Positions 18,244 to 27,801 are shown, numbered from the stretch's first letter. The stretch is DNA of 64,000 nt from Bradyrhizobium ontarionense (GCF_021088345.1 NZ_CP088156.1:5580001-5644000); one strand, 5' to 3'. Numbers and translations are program-made. The notes: generated by a model from the sequence alone, not told the origin.

Positions 18244-19296
18244 TCAGGACGCAGGCGTCAACGTCTGCGCCACCAACTCCCTTACCCGCGGCACCACCAC
18301 CTTGCCATACAGCTCGATGCTCCGCATCAGTTTGGCATGCGGCAGCGGGCCGGCCGAGTACTTCAGCTGGAACCGCGAGATACCGAGCGCCTTGATCGTC
18401 GCGGCGATCTTCTGCGCCACCGTCTCGGGCGAGCCGACATAGAGCGAGCCGTGATCGGCCTCCTGCACGAACTCGTCGCGGCCCATCGGCGGCCAGCCGC
18501 GCTCGCGGCCGATGCGGTCGCGCATGGTCTTGTAGTCCGGCCACAGCTCCTCGCGCGCCTGCTCGTCGGTGTCGGCGACATAGCCCGGCGAATGCACGCC
18601 GATCGGCTTCACCTCGCGATCGAACTGCTTGAGCGCCCGATGATACAATTCGACATAGGGCGCGAACCGTTTCGGATCGCCGCCGATGATCGCGAGCATC
18701 AGCGGCAATTCATAATGCGCGGCGCGCACCACCGATTCGGGGCTGCCGCCGACGCCGATCCAGGCCTTCAGCCGGCCCTTCTCGACCGGCGGATAGACCA
18801 GCTGATCCTTGAGCGGCGGCCGCAGATTGCCCTGCCAGGTCAGCGGCTGCTGCGGCAGCAGGCTGACGAACAGATCGAGCTTCTCCTCGAACAGCGCCTC
18901 GTAGTCCTTCAGGTCGAAGCCGAACAGCGGGAAGGATTCGGTGAACGAGCCGCGGCCCAGGATCACCTCGGCGCGGCCGTTCGAGACGGCGTCGAGCGTG
19001 GAGAAGCGCTGGAACACGCGGATCGGATCATCCGAGCTCAGCACCGTCACCGCCGAGCCGAGCTTGATCTTCGTGGTGCGCGCCGCAATCGCCGCAAGCG
19101 CCACCTCCGGCGCCGAGATCGCGAAGTCGCCGCGGTGGTGCTCGCCGAGCCCGATGAAATCGAGGCCGAGCTGGTCGGCCAGCACCGCCTCCTCGACCAC
19201 GTCGCGGATCACCTGGGCATGCGAGGCCATCGCGCCATCGTCGCCGCGGGTGACGTCGCCGAACGTGTCCAGGCCGAATTCGATTGCTGTGGTCAT
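18244..19296 (-). CDS. LLM class flavin-dependent oxidoreductase
   Basis: 350 residues of the luciferase-like monooxygenase TIM-barrel family, which use reduced FMN or F420. The N-terminus (EFGLDTFGDV) and GLDFIGLGEHH, SAVTVLSSDDPIRVFQRFSTLD and LGRGSF are typical. The C-terminus has LYVGSPETVAQKI, a common ending motif in this family. The substrate is unknown. The start ATG 19296 precedes a short purine-poor leader. It is a single gene flanked by repeats on both sides. Confidence 0.87.
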   Translation of the reverse strand: MTTAIEFGLDTFGDVTRGDDGAMASHAQVIRDVVEEAVLADQLGLDFIGLGEHHRGDFAISAPEVALAAIAARTTKIKLGSAVTVLSSDDPIRVFQRFSTLDAVSNGRAEVILGRGSFTESFPLFGFDLKDYEALFEEKLDLFVSLLPQQPLTWQGNLRPPLKDQLVYPPVEKGRLKAWIGVGGSPESVVRAAHYELPLMLAIIGGDPKRFAPYVELYHRALKQFDREVKPIGVHSPGYVADTDEQAREELWPDYKTMRDRIGRERGWPPMGRDEFVQEADHGSLYVGSPETVAQKIAATIKALGISRFQLKYSAGPLPHAKLMRSIELYGKVVVPRVRELVAQTLTPAS

Positions 19297-19452
19297 GTCT
19301 CATTCCATTTTCGTCGGGCCGTCATACGGCCTCTGCTCGTCAGCTGGAAGGGGCGGAACCGGATTGCAAGGCGGCTCTGGCGAAACACAAGGTTTCTGTG
19401 TTGGGGCGACGACCATACCTCGTGCGACGAGGGCACCTGCGAATTCCTGACG

Positions 19453-19538
19453 CGTCATGCCCGGGCTTGTCCCGGGCATCCACGTCTATCCAGGTCCGCC
19501 GGACGACGTGGATGGCCGGGACAAGCCCGGCCATGACG
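19453..19538. repeat. inverted repeat with CGTCATG(C/G)CCGGG ends
   Basis: CGTCATGCCCGGGCTTGTCC on the left pairs with the right end (GGACAAGCCCGGCCATGACG), and the inner GGGCATCCACG pairs with CGTGGATGGCC. This is a compact palindromic element of the kind found in many copies in alphaproteobacterial genomes. Confidence 0.7.
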
Positions 19539-19644
19539 GAGGAGAGACGAGGAGCACAAGCTTGGATCTCCCTCGCCGCGGTCAGAAGGAGCCCGAAAAA
19601 TTTCTCTTTCGTTTTTCCAGAAACTATGCTCTATTGCGCCCATC

Positions 19645-20020
19645 CTGCCTCATCGATGAGGGGCGTACGCGCGGTCGTCACGAGACGCGAGGCAGGGAGG
19701 CGGTGGCCGGAGTGGATCGCAGCGTGCTTGTCGCGCCGACGAACGATCTGCTGCGGACGGTCAAGCCGTGTGGTCCCGGCATCCCGACGCTGATGCCAAG
19801 CCGGTGGGTTTTGATGATCCCACGGGCGACGGTGGCTAACAAGCCCGGACACCGAGGAGAGCACGGAGCAGCCGTAAGCCCATCGCGCAGGGAATGCCGG
19901 TTGATCGGCTGAACCTGTGGTACCTGCCGCCTGCATTTTTCTCGCAGGCGGGCCATGGGTGAGGCCTTCACCCGGCATTCCCTGCACCCTCACGTTTTCG
20001 AGGGTGTTCCATCCGGCAAG
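19645..20020 (+). repeat. structured dispersed repeat, copy A
   Basis: Shares long conserved blocks with the inverse copy at about 58095-58465, including a block from TCGGCTGAACC to the GCAGGCGGG strand. A 14-bp stem pairs 19887-19900 with 19972-19985, enclosing an 8-bp hairpin CCGCCTGC/GCAGGCGG (19927-19951). A further hairpin CACCCTC/GAGGGTG lies at 19985-20006. Protein frames across it differ between copies, so it is probably not coding. I cannot assign it to a named RNA family. Confidence 0.55.
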
Positions 20021-20173
20021 ACTCGGGCGCAACCGGCCGCGAGAACGCGCCGTCGCGGCCGAGCCGAACTGCCAGTCGCGCCTCTTGCGCGATCAGGCCA
20101 TGCCAAAAAATGGGCGTGTGGGCCTGCCGCGCATCACGTAGGCTTGGCGCATTGAGCACCCGGAATCACGTGC

Positions 20174-21205
20174 ATGACTTCAGACAGCGACTATCAGATC
20201 TTCGAGGCAGGCGATGTTGGGCTGCAATCCGGCGAGACGTTCCCGTCGCTGCGACTCGCCTACAAGACCTACGGCACGCTCAATGCAGCCAAGGACAACG
20301 TCATCCTCTATCCGACATCGTTCGGTGCCCAGCACTATGACACCGAATGGCTGGTCGCGCCGGGTGGCGCGCTCGATCCCAACAGCTATTTCATCATCAT
20401 CCCGAACCTGTTCGGCAACGGGCTGTCGTCATCGCCGTCGAATACGTCCGAGCTGCCCGGCGGCGCGCCGTTCCCGGTGATCAGCTATCACGATGCGGTC
20501 GCGGTGCAGCGACGGCTGCTGGTCGAACGGTTCGGCATCAGCCGGATCGCGCTGGTCTATGGCTGGTCGATGGGCGGCATGCAGGCCTATCACTGGGCTG
20601 CCTGTCATCCCGACATGGTGGAGCGCGCCGCGGTCGTGTGCGGCAGCGCGCGCTGCTCGCCCTACAACCATCTGTTCCTCGACTCCGTGAAGGCGGCGCT
20701 GACCGCCGATCCCGCGTACAGAGGCGGCCGCTTCGTGGAGAAGCCGGTGGCGGGGCTGCGGGCGATGGGGCGCATCTATGCGGGATGGGCGATGTCCTAC
20801 GAGTTCTATCGCGACGAGGTCTGGCGCGAGCAGGGCTTTGCCACGCAGGAGGATTATCTCGCCGGCGTCTGGGACACCGCCTTCGCGCATCGCGACGCGA
20901 ACAACCTGCTGACGCAGATCGCGATCTGGCAGGGCGGCGACATCAGCAACTGCGCGGCCTTTGGTGGCGATCTCGATCGCGCGCTCGGCGCGATCACCGC
21001 ACGCATGCTGCTGATGCCCGGCCGGACCGACCGCTATTTCGATTGGCGCGACAACGAGCGCGAACTCCCCAAGCTGGTGAACGCCGGCTCCCCCGAGCTA
21101 CGGCCGATCCCATCGATCCACGGCCACCGTGCCGGCAATCCGATCCGCATCCCGGCCGACCGCGACTTCATCAAAGTCGCAGTGTCGGCCCTTCTCAACA
21201 GCTGA
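20174..21205 (+). CDS. MetX-like alpha/beta hydrolase
   Basis: 343 residues, homologous to homoserine O-acetyltransferase (MetX) but probably not that enzyme. Nucleophile Ser132 lies in GWSMGGMQAYHW, the acid Asp286 in MPGRTDRYF, and the His in IHGHRAGNP (316 or 318). The early LAYKTYGTLNAAKDN segment is a MetX hallmark. Related proteins are often labelled alpha/beta fold hydrolases. The next gene, a fatty acid desaturase, begins 17 bases after the stop, so the two are co-transcribed and an acyl substrate is conceivable. No SAM riboswitch-like sequence was found upstream. Confidence 0.8.
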   Translation: MTSDSDYQIFEAGDVGLQSGETFPSLRLAYKTYGTLNAAKDNVILYPTSFGAQHYDTEWLVAPGGALDPNSYFIIIPNLFGNGLSSSPSNTSELPGGAPFPVISYHDAVAVQRRLLVERFGISRIALVYGWSMGGMQAYHWAACHPDMVERAAVVCGSARCSPYNHLFLDSVKAALTADPAYRGGRFVEKPVAGLRAMGRIYAGWAMSYEFYRDEVWREQGFATQEDYLAGVWDTAFAHRDANNLLTQIAIWQGGDISNCAAFGGDLDRALGAITARMLLMPGRTDRYFDWRDNERELPKLVNAGSPELRPIPSIHGHRAGNPIRIPADRDFIKVAVSALLNS

Positions 21206-21221
21206 CCGCAGGGCTCTTTGC

Positions 21222-22175
21222 ATGTCCGATGTGACCACCGACGAGTTCGCGCCCCGCCCGAAGCTGCTGACGCCGGCGATGCTGCAGGCGCTGTGCAGAC
21301 GATCGAACCTGCAGGGCGCGTTGCGCACGCTTGGCCATTACGGCGCGATCATCGCGATGGGCACGTTGATCTGGCTGGTCGCGTCGGCTTACGGCGTGTT
21401 GCCGGCGTTGCCCTTGATGCTGCTGCAGGGCGTGCTGGTGGCGTTCCTGTTCATGGCCGTGCACGAGACCGCGCACAAGACCGCGTTCGACAGCCGTGCG
21501 CTGAACGTCGCCGTCGGCACCATCTCCGGCTTCGTGATCGGGCTTCCTTACGAATATTACGGCCTGTTCCACTGGGAGCATCACCGCCACACCCAGGATC
21601 CCGACCGGGACCCGGAGCTGATCGTCGGCCCGAAGCCGCGCTCGGAGACGCAGCTTGCGATCGCCTATTCTGGCCTGCAGCAGGTCGCCGGCCGGCTCCG
21701 GCTGCTGCTGAAGCATGCCGTCACCGGGCAGGTCACCGTGCCGTGGGTGCCGGCCGGCCGCCGCGCCGGCATCGTGCGCGAGGCGCGCTATTACGTCGCC
21801 GGCTACGCCTTGCTGTTGTTCGGCTCGCTCGTTCTTCACAGCGCGCTCTTGCTTTGGGTCTGGGTGCTGCCGCTGCTGTTGGGCCAGTTGATCCTGCGGC
21901 CTTATCTCTATGCCGAACACGTTGGCTGCGACCACACCCGCAGCGCCTTCCAGAACACCCGCACGACGTTCACCACGCGTTTCGTGCACTGGCTCGCCTG
22001 GAACATGCCCTATCACGTCGAGCACCACGCCTATCCGTCAGTGCCGTTCCATGCGCTGCCGCAACTGCATGAGATCGTCGACGGCGAGATCACGCATCGT
22101 GGGCAGGGCTATATCGCGGTGACGCGGCAGACTCGGGCGTGGTTTCGTGCGCAGTGGGAGGGAAACGAAGGCTGA
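21222..22175 (+). CDS. membrane fatty acid desaturase
   Basis: 317 residues with four predicted membrane helices and three His boxes: HETAHKTAF, HWEHHRHTQD and NMPYHVEHHAYP. These bind the di-iron centre of acyl-lipid or acyl-CoA desaturases and hydroxylases. ATG 21222 has AGGG nine bases upstream; an in-frame extension back to 21129 would overlap the hydrolase gene and is rejected. Role: membrane-lipid unsaturation, or hydroxylation of a lipid such as a carotenoid or hopanoid; the sequence does not decide. It is followed by a palindromic repeat. Confidence 0.85.
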   Translation: MSDVTTDEFAPRPKLLTPAMLQALCRRSNLQGALRTLGHYGAIIAMGTLIWLVASAYGVLPALPLMLLQGVLVAFLFMAVHETAHKTAFDSRALNVAVGTISGFVIGLPYEYYGLFHWEHHRHTQDPDRDPELIVGPKPRSETQLAIAYSGLQQVAGRLRLLLKHAVTGQVTVPWVPAGRRAGIVREARYYVAGYALLLFGSLVLHSALLLWVWVLPLLLGQLILRPYLYAEHVGCDHTRSAFQNTRTTFTTRFVHWLAWNMPYHVEHHAYPSVPFHALPQLHEIVDGEITHRGQGYIAVTRQTRAWFRAQWEGNEG

Positions 22176-22220
22176 CGTATGATGAGTTCGTGTTCGAGCA
22201 ATCGCCACGCCCTCGGTGCA

Positions 22221-22382
22221 CCCTCTCCCCTTGTGGGAGAGGGTGGCATGATCGAGCAAAGCTCGATCATGCCGGGTGAGGGGTTTGTCTCCGCAGAGGC
22301 GGTGATGCTGTGGAGACAAACCCCTCACCCGAGTGAGTACGACGCTGGTATCGGTGATGCCCTCTCCCACAAGGGGAGAGGG
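22221..22382. repeat. palindromic repeat element, CCCTCTCCC ends
   Basis: Bounded by two inverted hairpin units, CCCTCTCCCC-TTGTG-GGAGAGGG at 22221-22243 and the mirror copy at 22360-22382. Inside are a 13-bp hairpin (GGCATGATCGAGC with its complement around AAA) and a pair GGGGTTTGTCTCC / GGAGACAAACCCC. It separates two converging genes and can act as a bidirectional transcription barrier. Confidence 0.7.
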
Positions 22383-22429
22383 CGCGGCCATCAGCACCGT
22401 GCGAACGCTGCTGCCGTGGCGGCGTCCGC

Positions 22430-24490
22430 TCACCGCCAGCGTTCGCGCATGCGGGCGCCCAAGTCGATGCGCGGGCCCTGGCTGGCGACGGTCCGACCTG
22501 GCTGCACGCGCGGCCAGCTGGTGCGCTCGAACAGCGGCACCAGCGCCTCGGGAATGAAGCGGGTGCGCGAGGCATAGACATGACGATCGCCGCGCACCGG
22601 TTGGCCGTGGACGAAGAAGCGCTGCGGCACCAGCAGATGCAGGTCGTCCTTGGCGCGGGTCATCGCGACATAGAGCAGCCGGCGCTCTTCCTCCAGCTCG
22701 GCGCTTGTGCCGGCGCCGAGATCGGACGGCATGCAGCCGTCGACGACGTTGAGCACATGGACCGAATTCCATTCCATACCCTTGGCGGAATGGATGGTGG
22801 AGAGGATCAGATAGTCCTCATCGAGCAGCGGCACGCCGGACTGATCGGAGGTCGCATCGGGGGGATCGAGCGTCAGCTCAGTGAGGAACCGCTCGCGCGA
22901 GGGATAGCCGCTCGCGATCTGCTCGAGCTGCAGCAGGTCTGCGCTGCGCACCTCGGCGTCCTCGTGGACGCGTTCGAGATGCGGCTGATACCAGTGCCTG
23001 ACGCGCTCGATATCGGCCGGCCAGTCCGTGTATCGCAGCTGCTGCAGCGTGCGCACGAAGGCCGTCCAGTCGTCGCCGGCGCGCGCGGGCGCCGGCTGCT
23101 CGCAGAGACGTGCGATCGGATCGGCACTGTCGCTGACGGCATCGAGCAGGCGCTGCGCCGAAGCCGGGCCGATGCCGGGAATCAGATGCAGCACGCGGAA
23201 GCCGGCGATGCGGTCGCGCGGATTCTCGACGAAGCGCAAGCAGGCCAGCACGTCCTTGACGTGGGCCGCGTCAAGGAACTTCAAGCCGCCGAACTTCACG
23301 AATGGAATGTTGCGTCGTGTGAGTTCGATCTCGAGCGGCCCGCTGTGCGAGGACGTGCGGAACAGCACGGCCTGCTGCTTCAGCGCGATGCCTTCCTCGC
23401 GCTTCGCCAGCACCTGCGCGACGACATAACGGGCCTGGTCGGCCTCGTCGCTGATGGTCACGAGCTGCGGCTTGCGGGAGCTTGTGCGATCCGTCCACAG
23501 GTTCTTGGTGAAGCGCTCGCGCGCCAGCCCGATGACGCCGTTGGCGGCAGTGAGGATCGGCTGCGTCGAACGGTAGTTGCGGTCGAGCGTGACGATGTCG
23601 GCGCGCGGGCTGAACTGATCGGGAAAATCGAGGATGTTGCGCACGGTGGCGGCGCGGAAGGCGTAGATCGACTGCGCGTCGTCGCCGACGACGGTGAGGC
23701 CCGCTCCATTCGGCTTCAATCCGAGCAGGATCTGCGACTGCAGCCGATTGGTGTCCTGATATTCGTCGACCAGCACGTGGTCGAAGCGGTCGCCGATCTC
23801 CTGCGCGATTGTCGCATCTGCCATCATCTGCGCCCAGTAGAGCAGCAGGTCGTCGTAATCGAGCACGGCATTGGCCTGCTTGGCCTCGACATAGGCCGCG
23901 AACAGGCCCTTCAGCTCGCCCGCCCATTCCGCGCACCAGGGAAAGTGCCGCACCAGCGCCTCGTCGAGCGGCATGTCGGCATTGACGCAGCGCGAGTAGA
24001 TCGCAAGGCAGGTGCCCTTCGTCGGGAACCGCCGCTGCGTGCTGGACAGGCCGCGTTCGTGCCGCACCAAATTCATCAGGTCGGCGGAATCCTCGCGATC
24101 ATGGATCGTGAACACAGGATCGAGGCCGATGCGCTCGGCATGCTCGCGCAGCATTCGCGCGCCCAGGCCGTGAAACGTGCCGGCCCAGGTGAGCCCGGCG
24201 GTGATCGCTTCGGCCTTGCCGGCCAGCACCTTGCGGGCGATGCGCTCGACCCGCCGGCTCATCTCGCTGGCGGCGCGGCGCGAGAACGTCATCAACAGGA
24301 TTCGGCGCGGATCGGCGCCGTTGACGAGGAGATGCGCGACGCGATGCGCCAGCGTGTTGGTCTTTCCCGAACCCGCGCCGGCGATGATCAGCAGCGGCGG
24401 GCCCGGTGTGGCAAAGGCGCCGCCATGCTCGACCGCGCGGCGCTGCTCCGGATTCAGATCGTCGAGATATGTCGCAGCGGTGGCCTGCAC
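22430..24490 (-). CDS. UvrD/Rep-like ATP-dependent DNA helicase
   Basis: 686-residue superfamily 1A helicase. Motif I is GAGSGKT, motif Ia LMTFSRRAASEM, motif II VLVDEYQDTN, motif III VVGDDAQSIYAFR, motif IV LDRNYRST, motif V STIHSAKGMEW and motif VI LLYVAMTRAKDDL. It unwinds 3'-5' in repair or restart. It is slightly shorter than UvrD and lacks a long C-terminal tail. It is divergent from tex, with about 200 bases between the starts. Confidence 0.9.
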   Translation of the reverse strand: MQATAATYLDDLNPEQRRAVEHGGAFATPGPPLLIIAGAGSGKTNTLAHRVAHLLVNGADPRRILLMTFSRRAASEMSRRVERIARKVLAGKAEAITAGLTWAGTFHGLGARMLREHAERIGLDPVFTIHDREDSADLMNLVRHERGLSSTQRRFPTKGTCLAIYSRCVNADMPLDEALVRHFPWCAEWAGELKGLFAAYVEAKQANAVLDYDDLLLYWAQMMADATIAQEIGDRFDHVLVDEYQDTNRLQSQILLGLKPNGAGLTVVGDDAQSIYAFRAATVRNILDFPDQFSPRADIVTLDRNYRSTQPILTAANGVIGLARERFTKNLWTDRTSSRKPQLVTISDEADQARYVVAQVLAKREEGIALKQQAVLFRTSSHSGPLEIELTRRNIPFVKFGGLKFLDAAHVKDVLACLRFVENPRDRIAGFRVLHLIPGIGPASAQRLLDAVSDSADPIARLCEQPAPARAGDDWTAFVRTLQQLRYTDWPADIERVRHWYQPHLERVHEDAEVRSADLLQLEQIASGYPSRERFLTELTLDPPDATSDQSGVPLLDEDYLILSTIHSAKGMEWNSVHVLNVVDGCMPSDLGAGTSAELEEERRLLYVAMTRAKDDLHLLVPQRFFVHGQPVRGDRHVYASRTRFIPEALVPLFERTSWPRVQPGRTVASQGPRIDLGARMRERWR

Positions 24491-24686
24491 GAATCATCCT
24501 CAGCTCGTAAGAATCTGCGATTTGCTCCGCATGTGCAACGAGATGGGCCAGTCGCGACAGCGTTTTACATGATTCGCAACCAGTCTTTTTTGTCACGGTT
24601 GCCCACAGAGCGTCCGGCTGCCGCTTGCGCTGGCGCGTGTGCACTCCTATCCAATCAGCCCCCGTCACGAATCTCGGAAGAACACC

Positions 24687-27005
24687 GTGTCGAATTTTGC
24701 CTCCATCATCGCCGCTGAGCTCTCCGTCAGGGATGCCCAGGTCCAGGCTGCGATCGACCTGCTCGACGGCGGCTCGACCGTGCCGTTCATCGCGCGCTAC
24801 CGCAAGGAAGCGACGGGGATGCTGGACGACACGCAGCTGCGCACCTTGGAGGAGCGGCTGCGTTATTTGCGCGAGATGGATGCGCGCCGCACCGCGATCA
24901 TCGAGAGCATCAAGTCGCAGGGCAAGATGACGCCGGAGATCGAGCTGGCGCTCGCCACCGCCGACACCAAGGCGCGCCTCGAAGACATCTATCTGCCGTT
25001 CAAGGAGAAGCGCCGCACCAAGGCGCAGATCGCCAAGGAAGCCGGGCTCGAGCCGCTCGCCGACATGCTGATCGGCGATCCGATGAAGGCTCCGGAAGTC
25101 GAGGCGAAGGCCTTCATCAAGAAGGACGGCGACAATCCGGTCAAGGACGTCAAGGCGGCGCTGGAAGGCGCGCGCGCGATCCTGGTCGAGCGCTTCGCCG
25201 AGCACCCCGATCTCGTCGGTTCGCTGCGCGAGGAGATGTGGGGCCGCGGCGCGGTCAAATCGTCGGTGCGGCACGGCAAGAAGACCGAGGGCGCCAAGTT
25301 CGCCGACTACTTCGATTTCTCCGAGCCGTTCACCAAGCTCCCGTCGCACCGCATCCTGGCGATGCTGCGCGGCGAGAAGGAAGAGGTGCTGCAGCTCGAT
25401 TTCGGCGATGGCGAGCCGGAGGATTCCAAGGACCCGTCGCTGTACGAGAACCGCATCGCGGTGACCTTCGGCATCTCGCGCCAGGGCCGGCCCGCCGATC
25501 AGTTCCTGTCCGACTCCGTGCGTTGGGCCTGGCGTACCCGCATCAAGACCTCGCTCGCGCTCGATATCCGCATGCGGCTGTGGCAGGAGGCCGAAAAGGA
25601 AGCGGTGCGCGTATTCTCGGCGAACCTGCGCGACCTGCTGCTCGCCGCGCCGGCCGGCGGTCGCGCCACGCTCGGGCTCGATCCGGGCTTCCGCACCGGC
25701 GTCAAGGTCGCCGTCATCGATCGCACCGGCAAGTTCGTCGATCACGCCACGATCTATCCGCACGAGCCGCAGCGGCAGTGGAACGAGAGCATGCTGACCT
25801 TGGCGCAGCTCTGCGTGAAGCACGGCATCGACCTGGTCGCAATCGGCAACGGCACCGCGTCGCGCGAGACCGAGAAGCTGGTCAACGATCTGATGAAGCT
25901 GAAGCCGGATCTCAAGCTCACCAAAGCGATCGTGTCGGAAGCCGGCGCGTCGGTCTATTCGGCCTCGGAATTCGCCGCCAAGGAATTCCCCAATCTCGAC
26001 GTGTCGATCCGCGGCGCGGTGTCGATCGCACGCCGCCTGCAGGATCCGCTCGGCGAGCTGGTCAAGGTGCCGCCGGCCTCGATCGGCGTCGGCCAGTATC
26101 AGCACGACCTCAATCAATATGAGCTCGCGCGCGCGCTCGATGCCACGGTGGAGGACTGCGTGAACGCGGTCGGCGTCGATCTCAACACCGCCTCCGCGCC
26201 GTTGCTGGCGCGCGTCTCCGGCATCGGCGAGAGCCTGGCGCAGAACATCGTCGCGCATCGCGATTCCAATGGTCCGTTCCCGACGCGCGACAAGCTGAAG
26301 GAAGTGCCGCGGCTCGGGCCGAAGGCGTTCGAGCAGTGCGCCGGATTCCTGCGCATCCGCGACGGCGACAATCCGCTCGATGCCTCTGGCGTGCACCCCG
26401 AGTCCTATCCGATCGTGAAGAAGATCCTCGAGGCGACGAAGAGCAACATCAAGGCGCTGATCGGCGAGACCAAGGTGCTGAAGGCGTTGAGCCCGGCGAA
26501 GTTCGCCGACGAGCGCTTCGGCGTGCCGACCGTCACCGACATCATCAAGGAGTTGGAGAAGCCCGGCCGCGACCCGCGTCCGGAGTTCAAGACCGCGACC
26601 TTCCAGGAGGGCGTCGAGAAGATCACCCATCTCAAGCCCGGCATGATCCTGGAGGCGACCGTCACCAACGTGGCCGCGTTCGGCGCCTTCGCCGATATCG
26701 GCGTGCATCAGGACGGCCTGATCCATATTTCGGCGATGTCGGAGAAGCGCATCAACGATCCGCGCGAGGTGGTGAAGCCGGGCCAGGTCGTGAAGGTCAA
26801 GGTGCTGGACGTCGACGTGCCGCGCAACCGCATCTCGTTGACGCTTCGCCTGTCCGATCCGCTGCCGGCGAAGGGGGAGAAGCGGACCAGCGCGCGGCCG
26901 CCGGCGGCGGCGGCGCGTATGACCACCCGCGAGGAGAAACCGTCCGGTGGCGGTGCGCTTGCCGCGGCCATGGCCAAGGCGGCGGAGCGGCGCAAGGGCG
27001 TCTGA
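24687..27005 (+). CDS. tex: Tex family RNA-binding transcription accessory protein
   Basis: 772 residues. The N-terminal Tex helical region (VPFIARYRKEATGMLDD), the YqgF-like RNase H fold (TLGLDPGFRTGVKVAVID), the helix-hairpin-helix segment (LNTASAPLLARVSGIGESLA) and the C-terminal S1 domain (GMILEATVTNVAAFGAFADIGVHQDGL) occur in order. The protein is a conserved factor that associates with RNA and RNA polymerase. Start GTG 24687 is favoured by GGAAG at 24676-24680. The last about 50 residues are basic and Ala-rich. Confidence 0.93.
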   Translation: MSNFASIIAAELSVRDAQVQAAIDLLDGGSTVPFIARYRKEATGMLDDTQLRTLEERLRYLREMDARRTAIIESIKSQGKMTPEIELALATADTKARLEDIYLPFKEKRRTKAQIAKEAGLEPLADMLIGDPMKAPEVEAKAFIKKDGDNPVKDVKAALEGARAILVERFAEHPDLVGSLREEMWGRGAVKSSVRHGKKTEGAKFADYFDFSEPFTKLPSHRILAMLRGEKEEVLQLDFGDGEPEDSKDPSLYENRIAVTFGISRQGRPADQFLSDSVRWAWRTRIKTSLALDIRMRLWQEAEKEAVRVFSANLRDLLLAAPAGGRATLGLDPGFRTGVKVAVIDRTGKFVDHATIYPHEPQRQWNESMLTLAQLCVKHGIDLVAIGNGTASRETEKLVNDLMKLKPDLKLTKAIVSEAGASVYSASEFAAKEFPNLDVSIRGAVSIARRLQDPLGELVKVPPASIGVGQYQHDLNQYELARALDATVEDCVNAVGVDLNTASAPLLARVSGIGESLAQNIVAHRDSNGPFPTRDKLKEVPRLGPKAFEQCAGFLRIRDGDNPLDASGVHPESYPIVKKILEATKSNIKALIGETKVLKALSPAKFADERFGVPTVTDIIKELEKPGRDPRPEFKTATFQEGVEKITHLKPGMILEATVTNVAAFGAFADIGVHQDGLIHISAMSEKRINDPREVVKPGQVVKVKVLDVDVPRNRISLTLRLSDPLPAKGEKRTSARPPAAAARMTTREEKPSGGGALAAAMAKAAERRKGV

Positions 27006-27029
27006 GGCATCGCTGCATGACGAACCGGC

Positions 27030-27057
27030 GCCGCGCAGGACATGCCCCCTGCGCGGC
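27030..27057 (+). terminator. GC-rich hairpin after tex
   Basis: A 10-bp perfect stem, GCCGCGCAGG (27030-27039) with CCTGCGCGGC (27048-27057), 24 bases after the tex stop. There is no T-run, so it may be a weak or factor-assisted terminator. Confidence 0.45.
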
Positions 27058-27147
27058 GTCATGGCATTCGACGTCGTGCCTTTGCCGTCTTCCGGATCTC
27101 CGCGGTGATGCTTACCTTGCTTGGCAGGCTGCGCGCGAGGACCGAAC

Positions 27148-27801
27148 ATGACGAACCGCACCGTGATCATCGCCGGGGCCACTGGCCTCGTCGGGAGGGA
27201 GCTTCTTCGCGGCCTGCTGGACGACCCGGCCGTGGACCACGTGCACGTCGTCGGCCGGCGGGCGCCGCCGGGTGCGTCCCCGAAGTTGACGGCCCATGTC
27301 GTGGACTTCGCGGCGCTGCCGCCTTTGCCGCCGGCAGACGAGCTGTACCTGGCACTCGGGACGACCATCAAGGTGGCCGGCAGCCAGGCCGCCTTTCGCG
27401 CCATCGACCATGATGCGAACCTCGCCGTTGCCAAGGCCGCGCTTGCGAGCGGCGCCAAGCGTGTCGGCTTGGTCAGCGCCATGGGAGCCGATTCCAAGTC
27501 GCGGATTTTCTACAGCCGCGTAAAGGGCGAGCTCGAGGATGAGCTGACCGAGCTCCCATTCGAGGGCCTGGTCATCGCGCGGCCGTCGCTGCTCGTGGGC
27601 GCGCGGGCGGAGCTGGGGCAGCCGAGTCGGCCCGGCGAGGAATGGGGCGGCGCACTGAACCGGATCATCGGCTTCCTGATCCCGTCGAACTACAAGCCCA
27701 TTCACGCGCGTGATGTTGCGGATGCGCTTCTCGCCACCGTTCCGTCCATCGCGGGAAAGCGAATCCTGTTGTCGGGGGCGATGCGTCGATCGCCGACCTA
27801 G
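27148..27801 (+). CDS. NAD(P)-binding oxidoreductase, HTATIP2-like
   Basis: 217 residues. An N-terminal Rossmann motif, VIIAGATGLVGRELLRGL, is followed by an HTATIP2/atypical-SDR pattern: ELYLALGTTIKVAGSQAAFR, RVGLVSAMGADSKS, FYSRVKGELE and VIARPSLLVG. The catalytic Tyr/Lys pair falls in YSRVK. ATG 27148 is preferred over the upstream frame start at 27121 because the Rossmann strand begins right after it. The substrate is unknown. It is a single gene after tex. Confidence 0.82.
   Translation: MTNRTVIIAGATGLVGRELLRGLLDDPAVDHVHVVGRRAPPGASPKLTAHVVDFAALPPLPPADELYLALGTTIKVAGSQAAFRAIDHDANLAVAKAALASGAKRVGLVSAMGADSKSRIFYSRVKGELEDELTELPFEGLVIARPSLLVGARAELGQPSRPGEEWGGALNRIIGFLIPSNYKPIHARDVADALLATVPSIAGKRILLSGAMRRSPT

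Noticed and set aside
19617..20159. Short plus- and minus-strand protein frames inside the structured repeat
   Set aside because: The second copy at 58.1-58.5 kb does not keep the same frames, while the stems and loops are kept.
20100..20173. Possible SAM-II riboswitch before the MetX-like gene
   Set aside because: Such riboswitches occur before alphaproteobacterial metA/metX genes, but no matching pseudoknot sequence is seen, and the upstream DNA is a dispersed repeat.
24099..27497. 1132-codon minus-strand frame opposite tex
   Set aside because: Tex has complete domain structure on the plus strand; the opposing frame shows no family motifs.
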